Source: Actinomyces sp. S6-Spd3
GTDB taxonomy: Bacteria; Actinomycetota; Actinomycetes; Actinomycetales; Actinomycetaceae
Length of the DNA: 64,000 nucleotides
Direction of reading: 5' to 3'
NCBI RefSeq assembly: GCF_000758755.1
Contig: NZ_JRMV01000279.1
Location: 103,206 to 167,205 of the forward strand
Below, one piece after another: positions 19,405 to 28,356 of the stretch. Position numbers and translations under genes: made by a program. Positions within the stretch are counted from its first letter, which is position 1; the number at the start of each line of letters is the position of its first letter. The notes under the pieces are model-generated. The model was not told where the DNA came from, ran no database searches, and saw nothing but the letters and a program-made list of their open reading frames with translations.

Positions 19405-21564
19405 TTATCTCTCAACGACTAGTGCTGAACGCGGAGCTAGGACCACGTGTCCCGTGCATTCCCTTCCGCTGAGAAGATCTTTGCCCACAATCCCGCTCAG
19501 TTCAACTGCACGATCGGAATGGTTGAGGAGGAAGAGGAAACCCTCGCGTTCCTGTGCCTCAACTCCTCGAGGAAGATCGGGGAACACGGGGAGGAGGCGC
19601 GCGTAGCTCGCCCACATGCGCACAAGGACCGATCGCGAGAGTGCATCGAAGTCGGCTGCGGCATACCACACCGAACCCTGACCAACTCGGTTTCGGCTCA
19701 GTGCGCACGCTCCCGCTAGGTCAACTCCGCCGCCTCGGCCATCAAAGTAGGCCACGCACTCAACGCCGGCCGAGGAATTTCCTTCGCCGAGGCCTCGCCA
19801 CTCATGTTCACCGGCGGGAACGATCTTTTCGGCCCAGCGTCCCGAGCGCAGGTCTTTGGCAGCGTCTCCAACCAGCTCAATGGTTCGCTTGAGAGCCTCG
19901 TTGTCGGTATCGATTCCGCACCAGTTCAGGGCAGCGGGAGTTTCTACGGCACCGGAAATCCTGTAAGCAGTGCTCTCGCGAGCATCGTAAGTGCGCCCCT
20001 GAGAGGGCCCGGTCAAGGTCGAGTGTTCGACAACCTTCACTCCGGCAAGGTCTGCAAGAGAGCCCAGGTATCCGCCCAAGATCGCACCGCACTGGCTGTC
20101 CACAACGGCGCTTGGGGCGGTGATAACTACCTGCGCGCCGCGCTCGGCGGCAATGCGCAAAGAGTGCGCCATGTTGGGGTAGTCGATGAAGACTGCCGGC
20201 ACAACGATGAGATCGTAGGAGGTGAAGTCGTTATCGACACCCACGACATCGGTCGCGATTCCCGCTTCCCACAGGCTTTGGTGCCAGGACTTAGCGGGCG
20301 CGAAGTTCCCCCACGAATCTGTGGGATTTTCAGAACTAATCGGACCGATCGCATAGTGGCGTGCCCACTCGCTCTCCCAGTCAATGACAACTGCAGCGCG
20401 GGCACTCATGCGAGTCCCCGTAATAGGCGCCAAAGACTTTAGAGCTTGACCGGTGCTCACAACATCCGTCCAGATCGGCGAGTCCTCACCCGAATGCGGG
20501 ACCATTCCAGAGTGGAAGGTTTCCGACCCCTTGGCGGATTGGCGCCATTGGAATTGGAGGATTCCATCCGCTCCGTGAGCGAGCCTTGCGATGGTCCACA
20601 AAAGGAACTGTCCGGGGCGCTTGGGAGAGTTTTGGGGTCGCCACTGCACCGCGCCGGGGCTCTGTTCCATCAGCAGCCAGGGAGCACCATCGCCGAGGCC
20701 GCGCATGACGTCACCCTGCCATGCGATGTCGTGTGCAGCCTGAGGATCTGCGGGGTCCGGATAAGAATCATCAGCGATGATGTCACACAGTGGTGCCCAC
20801 TTGCGGTAGTCGAGAAGCGGGAAGGTCCCCATAAAATTCGTCGTGATTGGTCGGTCCGAATAGCGACGAATCACTTCTCGTTCACGTTCCATCTGGGAAC
20901 GCAGAGCGTAGTCACTAAAGCGACGCCAATCCAGCATTTGCCCGGGGTTGTAGAAGGTGGGCATTGCACGGGGAGGCTGAATTTCTTGGATATCCCTATA
21001 GGTTTGGGACCAAAATGCAGTTCCCCAGGCCCGATTGATCGCCTGAAGATCCCCGTATTTCTCCACGAGCCAGCGTCGAAATGCCGCAGCGGACTCATCA
21101 TCGAAGCTCTCTGCCGTGTGACAGGCGTATTCGTTCGAAATATGCCACATGACGACGCCGGGATGGTCGCCAAAACGGCGCGCCATGGCCTCGGTCAACT
21201 CGCAAGCTTTGCGGCAAAAAAGCTCGCTTGAGGGGTTGTACTGCTGGCGCGAGCCGAATCCTAAACGCACGCCTCGAGAATCGACGGGAAGAGTCTCGGG
21301 ATAGCGCTGCGCCATCCAGGCCGGAGGGGAAGCAGTCCCATTGGCCAGATCCACGCTAATCCCGGCATTGTGGAGCTGGTCAATGAGGTCTGCTAGCCAC
21401 TCGAGGTCGTAGTGCCCTTCTTCGGATTCAAGAGATGCCCAGGAAAAGATTCCTAGAGATATCAGATTGACTCCGGCCTCGACCATGCGTTCGATGTCGC
21501 GCAGGTTGGTCTCGCGGTCCCACTGTTCAGGGTTCCAATCTCCGCCGTAGGCAATCGTATCCAT
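19405..21564 (-). CDS. GH42 beta-galactosidase
   Basis: This 719-residue intracellular beta-galactosidase belongs to glycoside hydrolase family 42. The TIM barrel shows GGDWNPEQWDRET at the start, the acid/base Glu145 in HISNEYACH and the nucleophile Glu300 in LLMEQSPG, with the family NGTASPPAWM segment between. No signal peptide is seen, so it acts on imported oligosaccharides. It is the last sugar gene of the ABC operon, 47 nt after the permease. Bifidobacterial relatives cleave beta-1,3, 1,4 or 1,6 galactosides; linkage preference cannot be told here. AGGATAGGTAA precedes the ATG. Confidence 0.92.
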   Translation of the reverse strand: MDTIAYGGDWNPEQWDRETNLRDIERMVEAGVNLISLGIFSWASLESEEGHYDLEWLADLIDQLHNAGISVDLANGTASPPAWMAQRYPETLPVDSRGVRLGFGSRQQYNPSSELFCRKACELTEAMARRFGDHPGVVMWHISNEYACHTAESFDDESAAAFRRWLVEKYGDLQAINRAWGTAFWSQTYRDIQEIQPPRAMPTFYNPGQMLDWRRFSDYALRSQMEREREVIRRYSDRPITTNFMGTFPLLDYRKWAPLCDIIADDSYPDPADPQAAHDIAWQGDVMRGLGDGAPWLLMEQSPGAVQWRPQNSPKRPGQFLLWTIARLAHGADGILQFQWRQSAKGSETFHSGMVPHSGEDSPIWTDVVSTGQALKSLAPITGTRMSARAAVVIDWESEWARHYAIGPISSENPTDSWGNFAPAKSWHQSLWEAGIATDVVGVDNDFTSYDLIVVPAVFIDYPNMAHSLRIAAERGAQVVITAPSAVVDSQCGAILGGYLGSLADLAGVKVVEHSTLTGPSQGRTYDARESTAYRISGAVETPAALNWCGIDTDNEALKRTIELVGDAAKDLRSGRWAEKIVPAGEHEWRGLGEGNSSAGVECVAYFDGRGGGVDLAGACALSRNRVGQGSVWYAAADFDALSRSVLVRMWASYARLLPVFPDLPRGVEAQEREGFLFLLNHSDRAVELSGIVGKDLLSGRECTGHVVLAPRSALVVER

Positions 21565-21611
21565 TTACCTATCCTTCCCAGCACCTCGTGGTGGCTCGAC
21601 AGCGGGACTGA

Positions 21612-22520
21612 CTATCCCTTCACAGAACCGGCAGCCAGGCCCGATTGCCAGTACTTCTGCAAACCAAGGAATAGCACGATGAGTGGCAAAACACCCAAGA
21701 GCGCGCCCAGCATGACTGCGCCCTTTTGAGGAGTAAAGTAACTCATCATTCCGTACAAGCCCAGAGTGACGGGCTTGAGTTCGGCAGTGGATACCATCAT
21801 CAAGGGCAAGAGGAAGTTGTTCCAGGTTGCCACGAAGATGAAGAGGAAGATCGTCACCATTGCCGGCGCCAGTAGACGCAAGACAATCGTGAAAAAGACT
21901 CGAGCTTCTGAGGCCCCATCGATGCGCGCGGCCTCGATGAGCTCTGTCGGAACCGAAGAATCCGCATAGACCCGGCCAAGGAACACACCGAAGGGAGACA
22001 CGCAGCTGGGAATGAGGATCGCCCAGACCGTATCGGTCAGACCCAAGTTATGGAAGACCACGTACAGGGGAATCGTGAGCAGGGCGACCGGCATGAGCAG
22101 GCCTGCCATGATCATGGCCATGGAGACATTTCGCCCGGGGAAAACAAATTTCGCCATTGCATAACCCGCTGCGACCGAAATCAAAGTTCCGATGATCCCT
22201 GCTGCTGTTGAATAGAAGAGGGAGTTGAGCACCCAGCGCCAGAACAGGCCCTGAGTCCACCCCATGAGCTTCGTGTAGTTGTCTCCCAATTCAAAGTGAC
22301 CAAACCAGAAACCGTTGGTGGAAACAAGATCGGCATTCGACTTCGTTGAGGAGAACATCACCCAGATGATCGGCAGAACGAAGTAGAGCATGGTGAAGGT
22401 CAGAGCAACGATCGTAACGATTCGAGCGGCCTTCGAGGGTGCGAGTGAACGCGGGGGCATTCCCTCGAGAGAGGGGGTGTACTGACGTCCATCAGGCAGT
22501 GTGCGCATTGTGGTACTCAT
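21612..22520 (-). CDS. Sugar ABC transporter permease, CUT1 MalG type
   Basis: This 302-residue inner-membrane permease has six hydrophobic helices and a binding-protein-dependent transport (EAA) loop, seen as ELIEAARIDGASEARVFFTIVLRLLAPAM. An N-terminal cytoplasmic stretch of about 25 residues precedes the first helix. It pairs with the upstream MalF-like permease, whose stop it overlaps by ATGA. No ATPase gene is present in the operon, so a shared MsiK/MsmK-type ATPase from elsewhere is expected. The substrate is inferred to be a galacto- or lacto-N-biose type oligosaccharide from the neighbours. Confidence 0.9.
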   Translation of the reverse strand: MSTTMRTLPDGRQYTPSLEGMPPRSLAPSKAARIVTIVALTFTMLYFVLPIIWVMFSSTKSNADLVSTNGFWFGHFELGDNYTKLMGWTQGLFWRWVLNSLFYSTAAGIIGTLISVAAGYAMAKFVFPGRNVSMAMIMAGLLMPVALLTIPLYVVFHNLGLTDTVWAILIPSCVSPFGVFLGRVYADSSVPTELIEAARIDGASEARVFFTIVLRLLAPAMVTIFLFIFVATWNNFLLPLMMVSTAELKPVTLGLYGMMSYFTPQKGAVMLGALLGVLPLIVLFLGLQKYWQSGLAAGSVKG

Positions 22521-23449
22521 CGGACGGTCTTCCTTTGCAAGAGTGCGTAGATCACGGCAAGTCCGCCCGCAACCAGCGCCATAACGATTGAGATTGCCGA
22601 GGCCGGACCATCACCACCGGGTGAGATCTGACCAAACATGGTGTTGTAGGCCATCATCATGGGCGTGTAAGCATTCCCCATCCACCTATTGGATGAGTAC
22701 ATGACCGCGGGCTCGTTGAAGAGCTGAATCGTGCCGATGATTGAGAGCAGCACTGCCAGCAGCGCTGCGGAAGAAACCATGGGGATCTTGATGCTGCGAA
22801 CGATCTGCCAGGAAGAAGCGCCATCCAAGCGCGCGGCCTCGTAGAGCTCATGGGGAATTGCCTGGAGCGCGGCCAAGAAGATCAGCATGTTGTAGCCGGT
22901 GTAGGTCCACGTGGTCATATTTGCCATCGAGGCCAGAATGGGGGCTCCCGGTGCCATGAAGTCGACGTGAAGTCCCAGGGAATCAAAGAACTTCACGATG
23001 GGCGAGAGTTCAGGGGTGTAGATGTACATCCAGACCATTGCTGCGACAATGCCGGGAATGGCGAAAGGCAGGAAGTAGGTCAGTCGGAAAAAGCCTGCGC
23101 GGCGGACCAAGAAGGAGTCCAGAACAAGGGCAAGGACAAGAGCCGAAATGATCATGAAGGGGATCTGGAAGGCCGCGTAGATCACGACTCGTCCCATGCC
23201 CGTCCAGAAGTCGGCGGAAGTGATGACCATAACGAAGTTATCGAAGCCGACGAATTGATTTTCAAGTTCGCCGCCGCCATAGAGGCCACCGCCGCTTGCA
23301 ACCTGACGGAAGAAGGATTGGTAGATTGCAACGCAGATCGGAACGGCAAAAACCAAGAGGAACATGATGAAGAAGGGGGCCATAAACGCCCACCCGGTAC
23401 GCGCATCGTGCCGCTCTCTAATGCGCCGGTTTTGAGTCTGGGACTGCAT
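22517..23449 (-). CDS. Sugar ABC transporter permease, CUT1 MalF type
   Basis: This 310-residue membrane protein forms the other half of the sugar channel. It has six helices and the EAA loop ELYEAARLDGASSWQIVRSIKIPMV. The family's periplasmic segment between the first helices carries a Gly-rich stretch (RQVASGGGLYGGGELE). It lies downstream of the binding-protein gene, separated by a 36-bp perfect palindrome, and overlaps the second permease. Substrate identity rests on context only. Confidence 0.9.
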   Translation of the reverse strand: MQSQTQNRRIRERHDARTGWAFMAPFFIMFLLVFAVPICVAIYQSFFRQVASGGGLYGGGELENQFVGFDNFVMVITSADFWTGMGRVVIYAAFQIPFMIISALVLALVLDSFLVRRAGFFRLTYFLPFAIPGIVAAMVWMYIYTPELSPIVKFFDSLGLHVDFMAPGAPILASMANMTTWTYTGYNMLIFLAALQAIPHELYEAARLDGASSWQIVRSIKIPMVSSAALLAVLLSIIGTIQLFNEPAVMYSSNRWMGNAYTPMMMAYNTMFGQISPGGDGPASAISIVMALVAGGLAVIYALLQRKTVR

Positions 23450-23508
23450 CTATCAATCACCTTCGATTGTTCGCAGAATTATTGGGTTATATGACGAAGA
23501 ATACGTAA

Positions 23509-23544
23509 AGGGGTGTGGTTTCTCCGCGGAGAAACCACACCCCT
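23509..23544. repeat. 36-bp perfect palindrome between binding-protein and permease genes
   Basis: The sequence from 23509 to 23544 is a gap-free inverted repeat; the left arm is aggggtgtggtttctccg and the right arm is its exact complement. In the minus-strand mRNA it forms a very stable hairpin 14 nt after the binding-protein stop and about 60 nt before the permease start. It has no adjoining U-tract. The usual role of such hairpins in sugar ABC operons is to protect the binding-protein mRNA or attenuate read-through, giving excess binding protein. That role is inferred. Confidence 0.85.
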
Positions 23545-23557
23545 CCGCGATCAATGA

Positions 23558-24886
23558 TTACTCGGCGACGGGGAGGTTTCCGTCCTTGAGCGACTTCACG
23601 GACTGCTCCTGAGCAGCCTTGAAGATGTCGATCACCTTTCCGGAACCGTCACCAGCTGCAGTAGCGGCCTTGGTCATCGGAGCACCAACGCTCGAGAAGA
23701 AGGGGATGTACGGGAAGTCAGGTGCCAGGTTGGCGTTTGCCTTCGACAGTTCAGCGAAGACATCCTGTCCGCCGTAGAACTCCTTGATCGAATCCGGGGT
23801 CTTCATGGTGCCGGTCGTGGTTGCAACGACGAGGCCCTGGGAAACCAGAGCGTCGACCTGGGTGTTCAGCCAGTTGTTGAACTCCATTGCACCCTTGGGG
23901 TTCGCGCAGCCCTTCATGACTGCAACGCCGGAACCACCGTCGGGGCCGGTGAGGGCGCCCTTGCCGAAATCAGGGAGCTGAGCAACTGCCCATTCGCCCT
24001 TGTTATCGGTCTTCGCCAGGTCACCGGAGATGAGCGGTGCTTCCCAAGCGGCGCCGATCGTGCCGATCAGGGTCTTGTCGGTCAGGGCCTTGGTGAAGGA
24101 ATCGCCCCAACGCTCGGTGACGAAGGTGGTCTTGTCATCGAGCATCGACTGCCAGAAGTCTGCAACGGTCTTGGCGGAAGCATCGTCGATCTTGACGGTC
24201 CACTTGTCGTTTGCAGCCTTGTACCAGACGCCGCCAGCTGCAGCTGCCTGTGCAGACAGGCCGTACTGTGCTTCATCGGTCTCGAAGGCGGAGATGTACT
24301 TGCCCTTTGCAGCTGCGGTCTTGGCAGCGGCCTTGAACTCGTCGAGGTTGGTGGGAACTTTGATTCCCAGCTTGTCGAACTCTGCCTTGTTGTAGTAGTA
24401 AACAAGCGGGCCGGTGTCCTGGGGCAGGCCGAAGTACTTGCCACCAACGCCTACCTGCGAGAATGCGCCGGCAGAGTAGTTGGTCTTGTACTGGTTGGCG
24501 TACTCAGTGACGTCTTCGAGCAGACCCTTGGTGAACATCTCGGGGAGTTCGCCGTAGCCGATCTGCGCCAAGCAAGGTCCGGAGCCCGCCTTGACGTCAG
24601 TTTCAAGCTTCTTGATCATTTCGTTGGCCTTGCCATCGAACTTGACCGCCTGAACCTGAGTGTCAGGGTGTTCCTTGTTCCACTGATCAACCAGCGAGGA
24701 CACCTTGGTCATTCCTTCACCATCGGGCAGACGGTGCAGGTAGGTGATGGTCGCTGCCTTATCAGCAGATGCCGAAGAGCTTGCGGTGGTATCCGTCTTC
24801 GAGCCCGAACCCGAGCACGCAGTCAGACCCATCGCAGCGACTGACATGAGCGCGACAACGCTCATGGAACGGCGTGACATGTGCAT
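23558..24886 (-). CDS. Sugar ABC transporter substrate-binding lipoprotein
   Basis: This 442-residue extracytoplasmic binding protein of the CUT1 family captures sugar for the two permeases. It has a lipoprotein signal with lipobox LTAC and the lipidated Cys24, then a Ser/Ala-rich linker and a two-lobe domain (TITYLHRLPDGEGMTKVSSLVDQWN and later FGLPQDTGPLVYYYNKAEFD). ATG 24886 is preceded by GGAGAGGGAACAAC; an ATG two codons on is equally placed. The nearby GH112 and GH42 genes suggest galacto-N-biose, lacto-N-biose or longer glycans as ligands. Confidence 0.9.
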   Translation of the reverse strand: MHMSRRSMSVVALMSVAAMGLTACSGSGSKTDTTASSSASADKAATITYLHRLPDGEGMTKVSSLVDQWNKEHPDTQVQAVKFDGKANEMIKKLETDVKAGSGPCLAQIGYGELPEMFTKGLLEDVTEYANQYKTNYSAGAFSQVGVGGKYFGLPQDTGPLVYYYNKAEFDKLGIKVPTNLDEFKAAAKTAAAKGKYISAFETDEAQYGLSAQAAAAGGVWYKAANDKWTVKIDDASAKTVADFWQSMLDDKTTFVTERWGDSFTKALTDKTLIGTIGAAWEAPLISGDLAKTDNKGEWAVAQLPDFGKGALTGPDGGSGVAVMKGCANPKGAMEFNNWLNTQVDALVSQGLVVATTTGTMKTPDSIKEFYGGQDVFAELSKANANLAPDFPYIPFFSSVGAPMTKAATAAGDGSGKVIDIFKAAQEQSVKSLKDGNLPVAE

Positions 24887-25031
24887 GTTGTTCCCTCTCC
24901 ATCGTGGGACGTTTATAAAGTTGACACCTTTTGTCAGCTTCATCCATTGCTCTCTTATGCTAACTCACAGAGAAGATGTCTGACACATTTTTAACCTGTG
25001 ACTATGCAATTAGTTGATTACGATTTGATAA
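24887..25031 (-). promoter_or_regulatory. Promoter/operator region of the sugar ABC operon
   Basis: This 145-bp gap separates the GH112 gene from the binding-protein gene on the same strand. It contains an inverted repeat TGACA-N5-TGTCA at 24922-24936 next to a TATAAA hexamer on the minus strand, and a second near-palindrome TGTCTGACA at 24977-24985. The same TGACA-N5-TGTCA occurs in front of fbaA at 37955-37969. A regulator binding here is an inference. Confidence 0.45.
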
Positions 25032-27332
25032 CTAAAGAAGCTGACCTTTTTCCCAGTCAACCCAGCGTCCTTGACCTGCAGCCAATTCAACGAGGATTTG
25101 TCCGCCCTGGCCAGAAATCTCACTCGAACGCGGGGCATCTGCATCGTTATAGACGAATGCGAGTGCTGATTCTGGGTACCAGGCAACTTCAACATCCGGG
25201 TTCGACGAAGACAGAACGCTCTGCCACTGATCCTCAGCATGAGCTGCCCACATGATGGCGCGGTGAAGTAAACGGCTATTCGCGGTCGACCATGTCAGCC
25301 CCGCAAGATACACACCGCGTCCTGCGCAGAAGTCATGAGCCGAGGCACGAACACTGCCACGATCCATCACCAAAACGTGAGTTGCCGAGTCGGTAACGAC
25401 AACATCACCGGGATCTTCACCAAAGATGTAGTCCCCATCCAGATCAGCGGTGATGAAGTGCTCGCTCACCGGCTCCTCGTAGTGATCCTTGGACAGTGAC
25501 CACGAGATCTCCTGATCAACGCCCAAAACGTCAGAGAGTGCGAAGATGCTTCCGCGGCAGATTCCTCCACGATCAGCATTTCCCTGCGTCCCTACCGAGG
25601 CCGTCGGCTGGCCAACGCCGATGAAACCGCCACCGCGGGCAACGAAACGTCGCAGAGCGTCTTGGAGACGAAGATCCTCCCAGACCTGCCCGCCTGAGAA
25701 AGAAGTGTTGGCAGCGCCCGCATTAATGACGACATCCACGTCTTCGAGCGCCTTCATCTCACCTTCAATCACCTCGTCGAAGGACATGAAACGGACATCG
25801 AAGGGCAGGCCCGCAAGGGCTTCAATCACCCCGAGGTAGGTGTGAATCTGCTTGTACCACAGGGCGTGGGCGACCATATGGGTCTGCCACGTGCGCAGCT
25901 TACCCCACGCATTCAAGACGGCAACGCGCACGGGCGCACATGCGGGCTTCTCCCCGCCCGTGGCCTCGTGAAGGGAACGGAACTCACCAAGGATTTCCTC
26001 CACGCGGTCAATGAACTCGGGGAACTTGAGCGCCAAGGATAGGTAACCGCCGTAGCCCATGCGGTCCAGGGGGCTGCGGACGATTGCGCGGCGAGCGGTA
26101 CGCCACGATTCATTGGCCTCGCCCAGGGGATCGCCGCCCTCGCGGAAGACATCGGGGAAGAAGTAGGGAAGGAAGCGCCCCTCGGTGTAGCGCACACCGG
26201 GGATATCCGAGATCATGCGGCAAGTCGCGGCCGAGCCGACGGATCCGACAACCGCATCCATCTTGATCGAGGGGAAGTAGGGGCCGTAGGGCTCCATGCC
26301 GATCCAGTTGTCCCCGAGGAACATCATGGCCTCGCGGCCTTCCTCGTGAACCTTGCGAACCAGCTCACCCGCCTTCGCGGCGACTCGCTTGGAAGTGAAA
26401 TCGATCCAGTCTTTGAAGACCGGAGTGGGAGTGCGGAAGGGGCAGTTGTACCAGCCGCCATCAACAAAGTCCTCAGGGGTCAGCGCGTAGCCGTATTCCT
26501 TTTCGAACTCTTCCATCGCCGGGATCGAGACCGAGGCGGAGTAGCCAAACCAATCGACATAGCGTTCGCGGCCTCGGGAATCAAAGGCCAAAGTGAAGTG
26601 ATAGAAGAAGGTTGTAAAACGAACCACATCCACCTGGGGGTTGGCTTTAAGCCAGATCGCTAAGGCATCCTTGACATGTTCCCAGGTGCGTGGGAAAGCC
26701 ACATCGAAGGGACGTTCTTTAACGCGTCCTTCCTCAAGTGCCCAGTCGTTCGTCAAATAGTTGTACATCTGGGTCGAATCCCAGACTTGCACTGCGAAGA
26801 AGCTCACGGTGTAGACGTGGAAGGGCTCGGGGGAATGAATCGTGACAACAGCGCTTCCGGCGTTCTTGGGCAGGTCCCCAACGATCGGGATGGGGTCAAC
26901 GATTGGCTTGGCCGGAACATCTTCAACGCTCCACTGTGAAGGATCAACAACCTCACCACTGGTTCGGTCAATCACCTGCCACCAACGTGATGTATCACAC
27001 TGAGTATCCGGACGGAACTGAGCCTGGAACCAGCCCTCCATCACGTCGATGCACAAAGGGCCACTTTCCGGCGCAGTGTGAGCATTCGAGGACAAGTACT
27101 GGTGAATGCGTTCGCCTTCACTCTGGTCTGCCCACTCTTCGTCGCCGCGAGCAGGGAAGTATGTGCTGTAAACCTTGGCAAAGGCGCGATCAACCCATTC
27201 GGGCAATTCGGTTCCATCTGAATTACGGACAGCGTCGGCGCCGAGCCGCTCAACGAGGGCGCGAACCTCTTCGTCAATTCCTCGCTCGATAGGGAGAGTC
27301 AGACGGCCCAGTCGCGTCGTTTTGTCAGTCAT
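25032..27332 (-). CDS. lnpA: 1,3-beta-galactosyl-N-acetylhexosamine phosphorylase (GH112)
   Basis: This 766-residue enzyme phosphorolyses galacto-N-biose or lacto-N-biose to galactose 1-phosphate plus GalNAc or GlcNAc. The family blocks are clear: the N-terminal RLTLPIERGIDEE, ARGDEEWAD near 61-69, HFTLAFDSRGRERYVDWFGY near 245-264, MFLGDNWIGMEP near 337-348 and YTEGRFLPYFFPDVF. Length matches GH112 members (about 720-760). It has no signal peptide. ATG 27332 has GGAGTGACA in front; the longer frame reaches into the divergent promoter. The preference between GalNAc and GlcNAc acceptors cannot be read directly, but the divergent operon favours GalNAc. Confidence 0.92.
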   Translation of the reverse strand: MTDKTTRLGRLTLPIERGIDEEVRALVERLGADAVRNSDGTELPEWVDRAFAKVYSTYFPARGDEEWADQSEGERIHQYLSSNAHTAPESGPLCIDVMEGWFQAQFRPDTQCDTSRWWQVIDRTSGEVVDPSQWSVEDVPAKPIVDPIPIVGDLPKNAGSAVVTIHSPEPFHVYTVSFFAVQVWDSTQMYNYLTNDWALEEGRVKERPFDVAFPRTWEHVKDALAIWLKANPQVDVVRFTTFFYHFTLAFDSRGRERYVDWFGYSASVSIPAMEEFEKEYGYALTPEDFVDGGWYNCPFRTPTPVFKDWIDFTSKRVAAKAGELVRKVHEEGREAMMFLGDNWIGMEPYGPYFPSIKMDAVVGSVGSAATCRMISDIPGVRYTEGRFLPYFFPDVFREGGDPLGEANESWRTARRAIVRSPLDRMGYGGYLSLALKFPEFIDRVEEILGEFRSLHEATGGEKPACAPVRVAVLNAWGKLRTWQTHMVAHALWYKQIHTYLGVIEALAGLPFDVRFMSFDEVIEGEMKALEDVDVVINAGAANTSFSGGQVWEDLRLQDALRRFVARGGGFIGVGQPTASVGTQGNADRGGICRGSIFALSDVLGVDQEISWSLSKDHYEEPVSEHFITADLDGDYIFGEDPGDVVVTDSATHVLVMDRGSVRASAHDFCAGRGVYLAGLTWSTANSRLLHRAIMWAAHAEDQWQSVLSSSNPDVEVAWYPESALAFVYNDADAPRSSEISGQGGQILVELAAGQGRWVDWEKGQLL

Positions 27333-27483
27333 TGTCACTCCATTGTGTTGATATCTAGCCTCTTTGCAGGCGGGGAACAACTTTGCGGACTTTTTCAGCC
27401 AGTCCCAAGTTATCTCCTTCTTGGTACGATATTACAAGCACACCGACGTGGTGATGCACATCCTCTACACACTGGAGACACCG
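27333..27483. promoter_or_regulatory. Divergent promoter region lnpA / SIS operon
   Basis: This 151-bp region separates two oppositely transcribed glycan operons and must hold both promoters. An imperfect dyad CTTGG-TACGATATTA-CAAG lies near 27418-27436. I see no certain -35/-10 pair. The arrangement suggests joint control of the phosphorylase and the downstream hexosamine-phosphate pathway. Confidence 0.5.
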
Positions 27484-28356
27484 ATGTCCCTTACCTCAGA
27501 AGAAATCAACAGCCAGCCCGAGCTGTGGCGTCGAGTTTGTGAAGTTCCCACCGATGCTCTTCCCAAAGATGGCGAATCAATTGCGGTGATCGGATGCGGA
27601 ACCTCATGGTTCATCGCCCAGGCCTACACCGTTGCTCGTGAGCGCCAGGGCAAGGGACTCTCGGATGCCTTCACTGCAACCGAATTCCCCTGGGATCGCT
27701 CCTATGATCGAGTCGTCTGCCTGTCTCGTTCAGGCACGACAACTGAAATCATCGACATTCTGCGCGGATTGAAAGAACGCGGTGTTCCCAATGTATTGAT
27801 CACCGCTGTGGGCAATGGCCCCGCAACCCCCTACGCAGATGTTGAGGTTGTTCTGGACTTCGCCGATGAAGAATCCGTCGTCCAGACTCGTTTCGCCACC
27901 ACCGCTTTGGCTTACTTCCGCCACAGCTTGGGAGACGATATCGCAAGCGCCGCAGATGACGCTCAGCGCGCACTTGAGTGCGAAATCCCCCAGCGCTGGG
28001 TGGACGCCGAGCAGATCACCTTCCTGGGCACCGCGTGGACCATTGGTCTGGCCAACGAGGCGGGCCTGAAGTTGCGCGAAGCTTCGCAGTCCTGGACAGA
28101 GGTTTACCCGGCTATGGAATACCGCCACGGTCCCATTTCGATTGCACAGCCCGGTCGCCTCACCTGGGTTTTCGGCCCGGTTCCCGAAGGAATGGCCGAT
28201 CAGGTTGCTGCAACCGGCGCCGAATTGGTGACCTTCGATGGTGATCCTATGGCTCACCTGGTTGTTGCCCAGCGTCTGGCAGTTGCTCGCGCCGAGGCTC
28301 GAGGCCTTAACCCCGATACCCCGCGCCACCTGACCCGCTCGGTGATCCTCAAGTGA
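27484..28356 (+). CDS. SIS-domain sugar-phosphate isomerase/deaminase, AgaS-like
   Basis: This 290-residue protein has two SIS domains: the first with IAVIGCGTSWFIAQAYTVAR and LSRSGTTTEI, the second with ITFLGTAWTIGLANEAGLKLREASQ and EYRHGPIS, ending PRHLTRSVILK like GlmS and AgaS. AgaS converts galactosamine 6-phosphate to tagatose 6-phosphate with release of ammonia. The operon context (sugar kinase, PfkB, class II aldolase) fits that role. A glucosamine-6-phosphate or fructosamine activity is the main alternative. ATG 27484 follows GGAGACACCG. It overlaps the ROK gene (GTGA). Confidence 0.75.
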   Translation: MSLTSEEINSQPELWRRVCEVPTDALPKDGESIAVIGCGTSWFIAQAYTVARERQGKGLSDAFTATEFPWDRSYDRVVCLSRSGTTTEIIDILRGLKERGVPNVLITAVGNGPATPYADVEVVLDFADEESVVQTRFATTALAYFRHSLGDDIASAADDAQRALECEIPQRWVDAEQITFLGTAWTIGLANEAGLKLREASQSWTEVYPAMEYRHGPISIAQPGRLTWVFGPVPEGMADQVAATGAELVTFDGDPMAHLVVAQRLAVARAEARGLNPDTPRHLTRSVILK

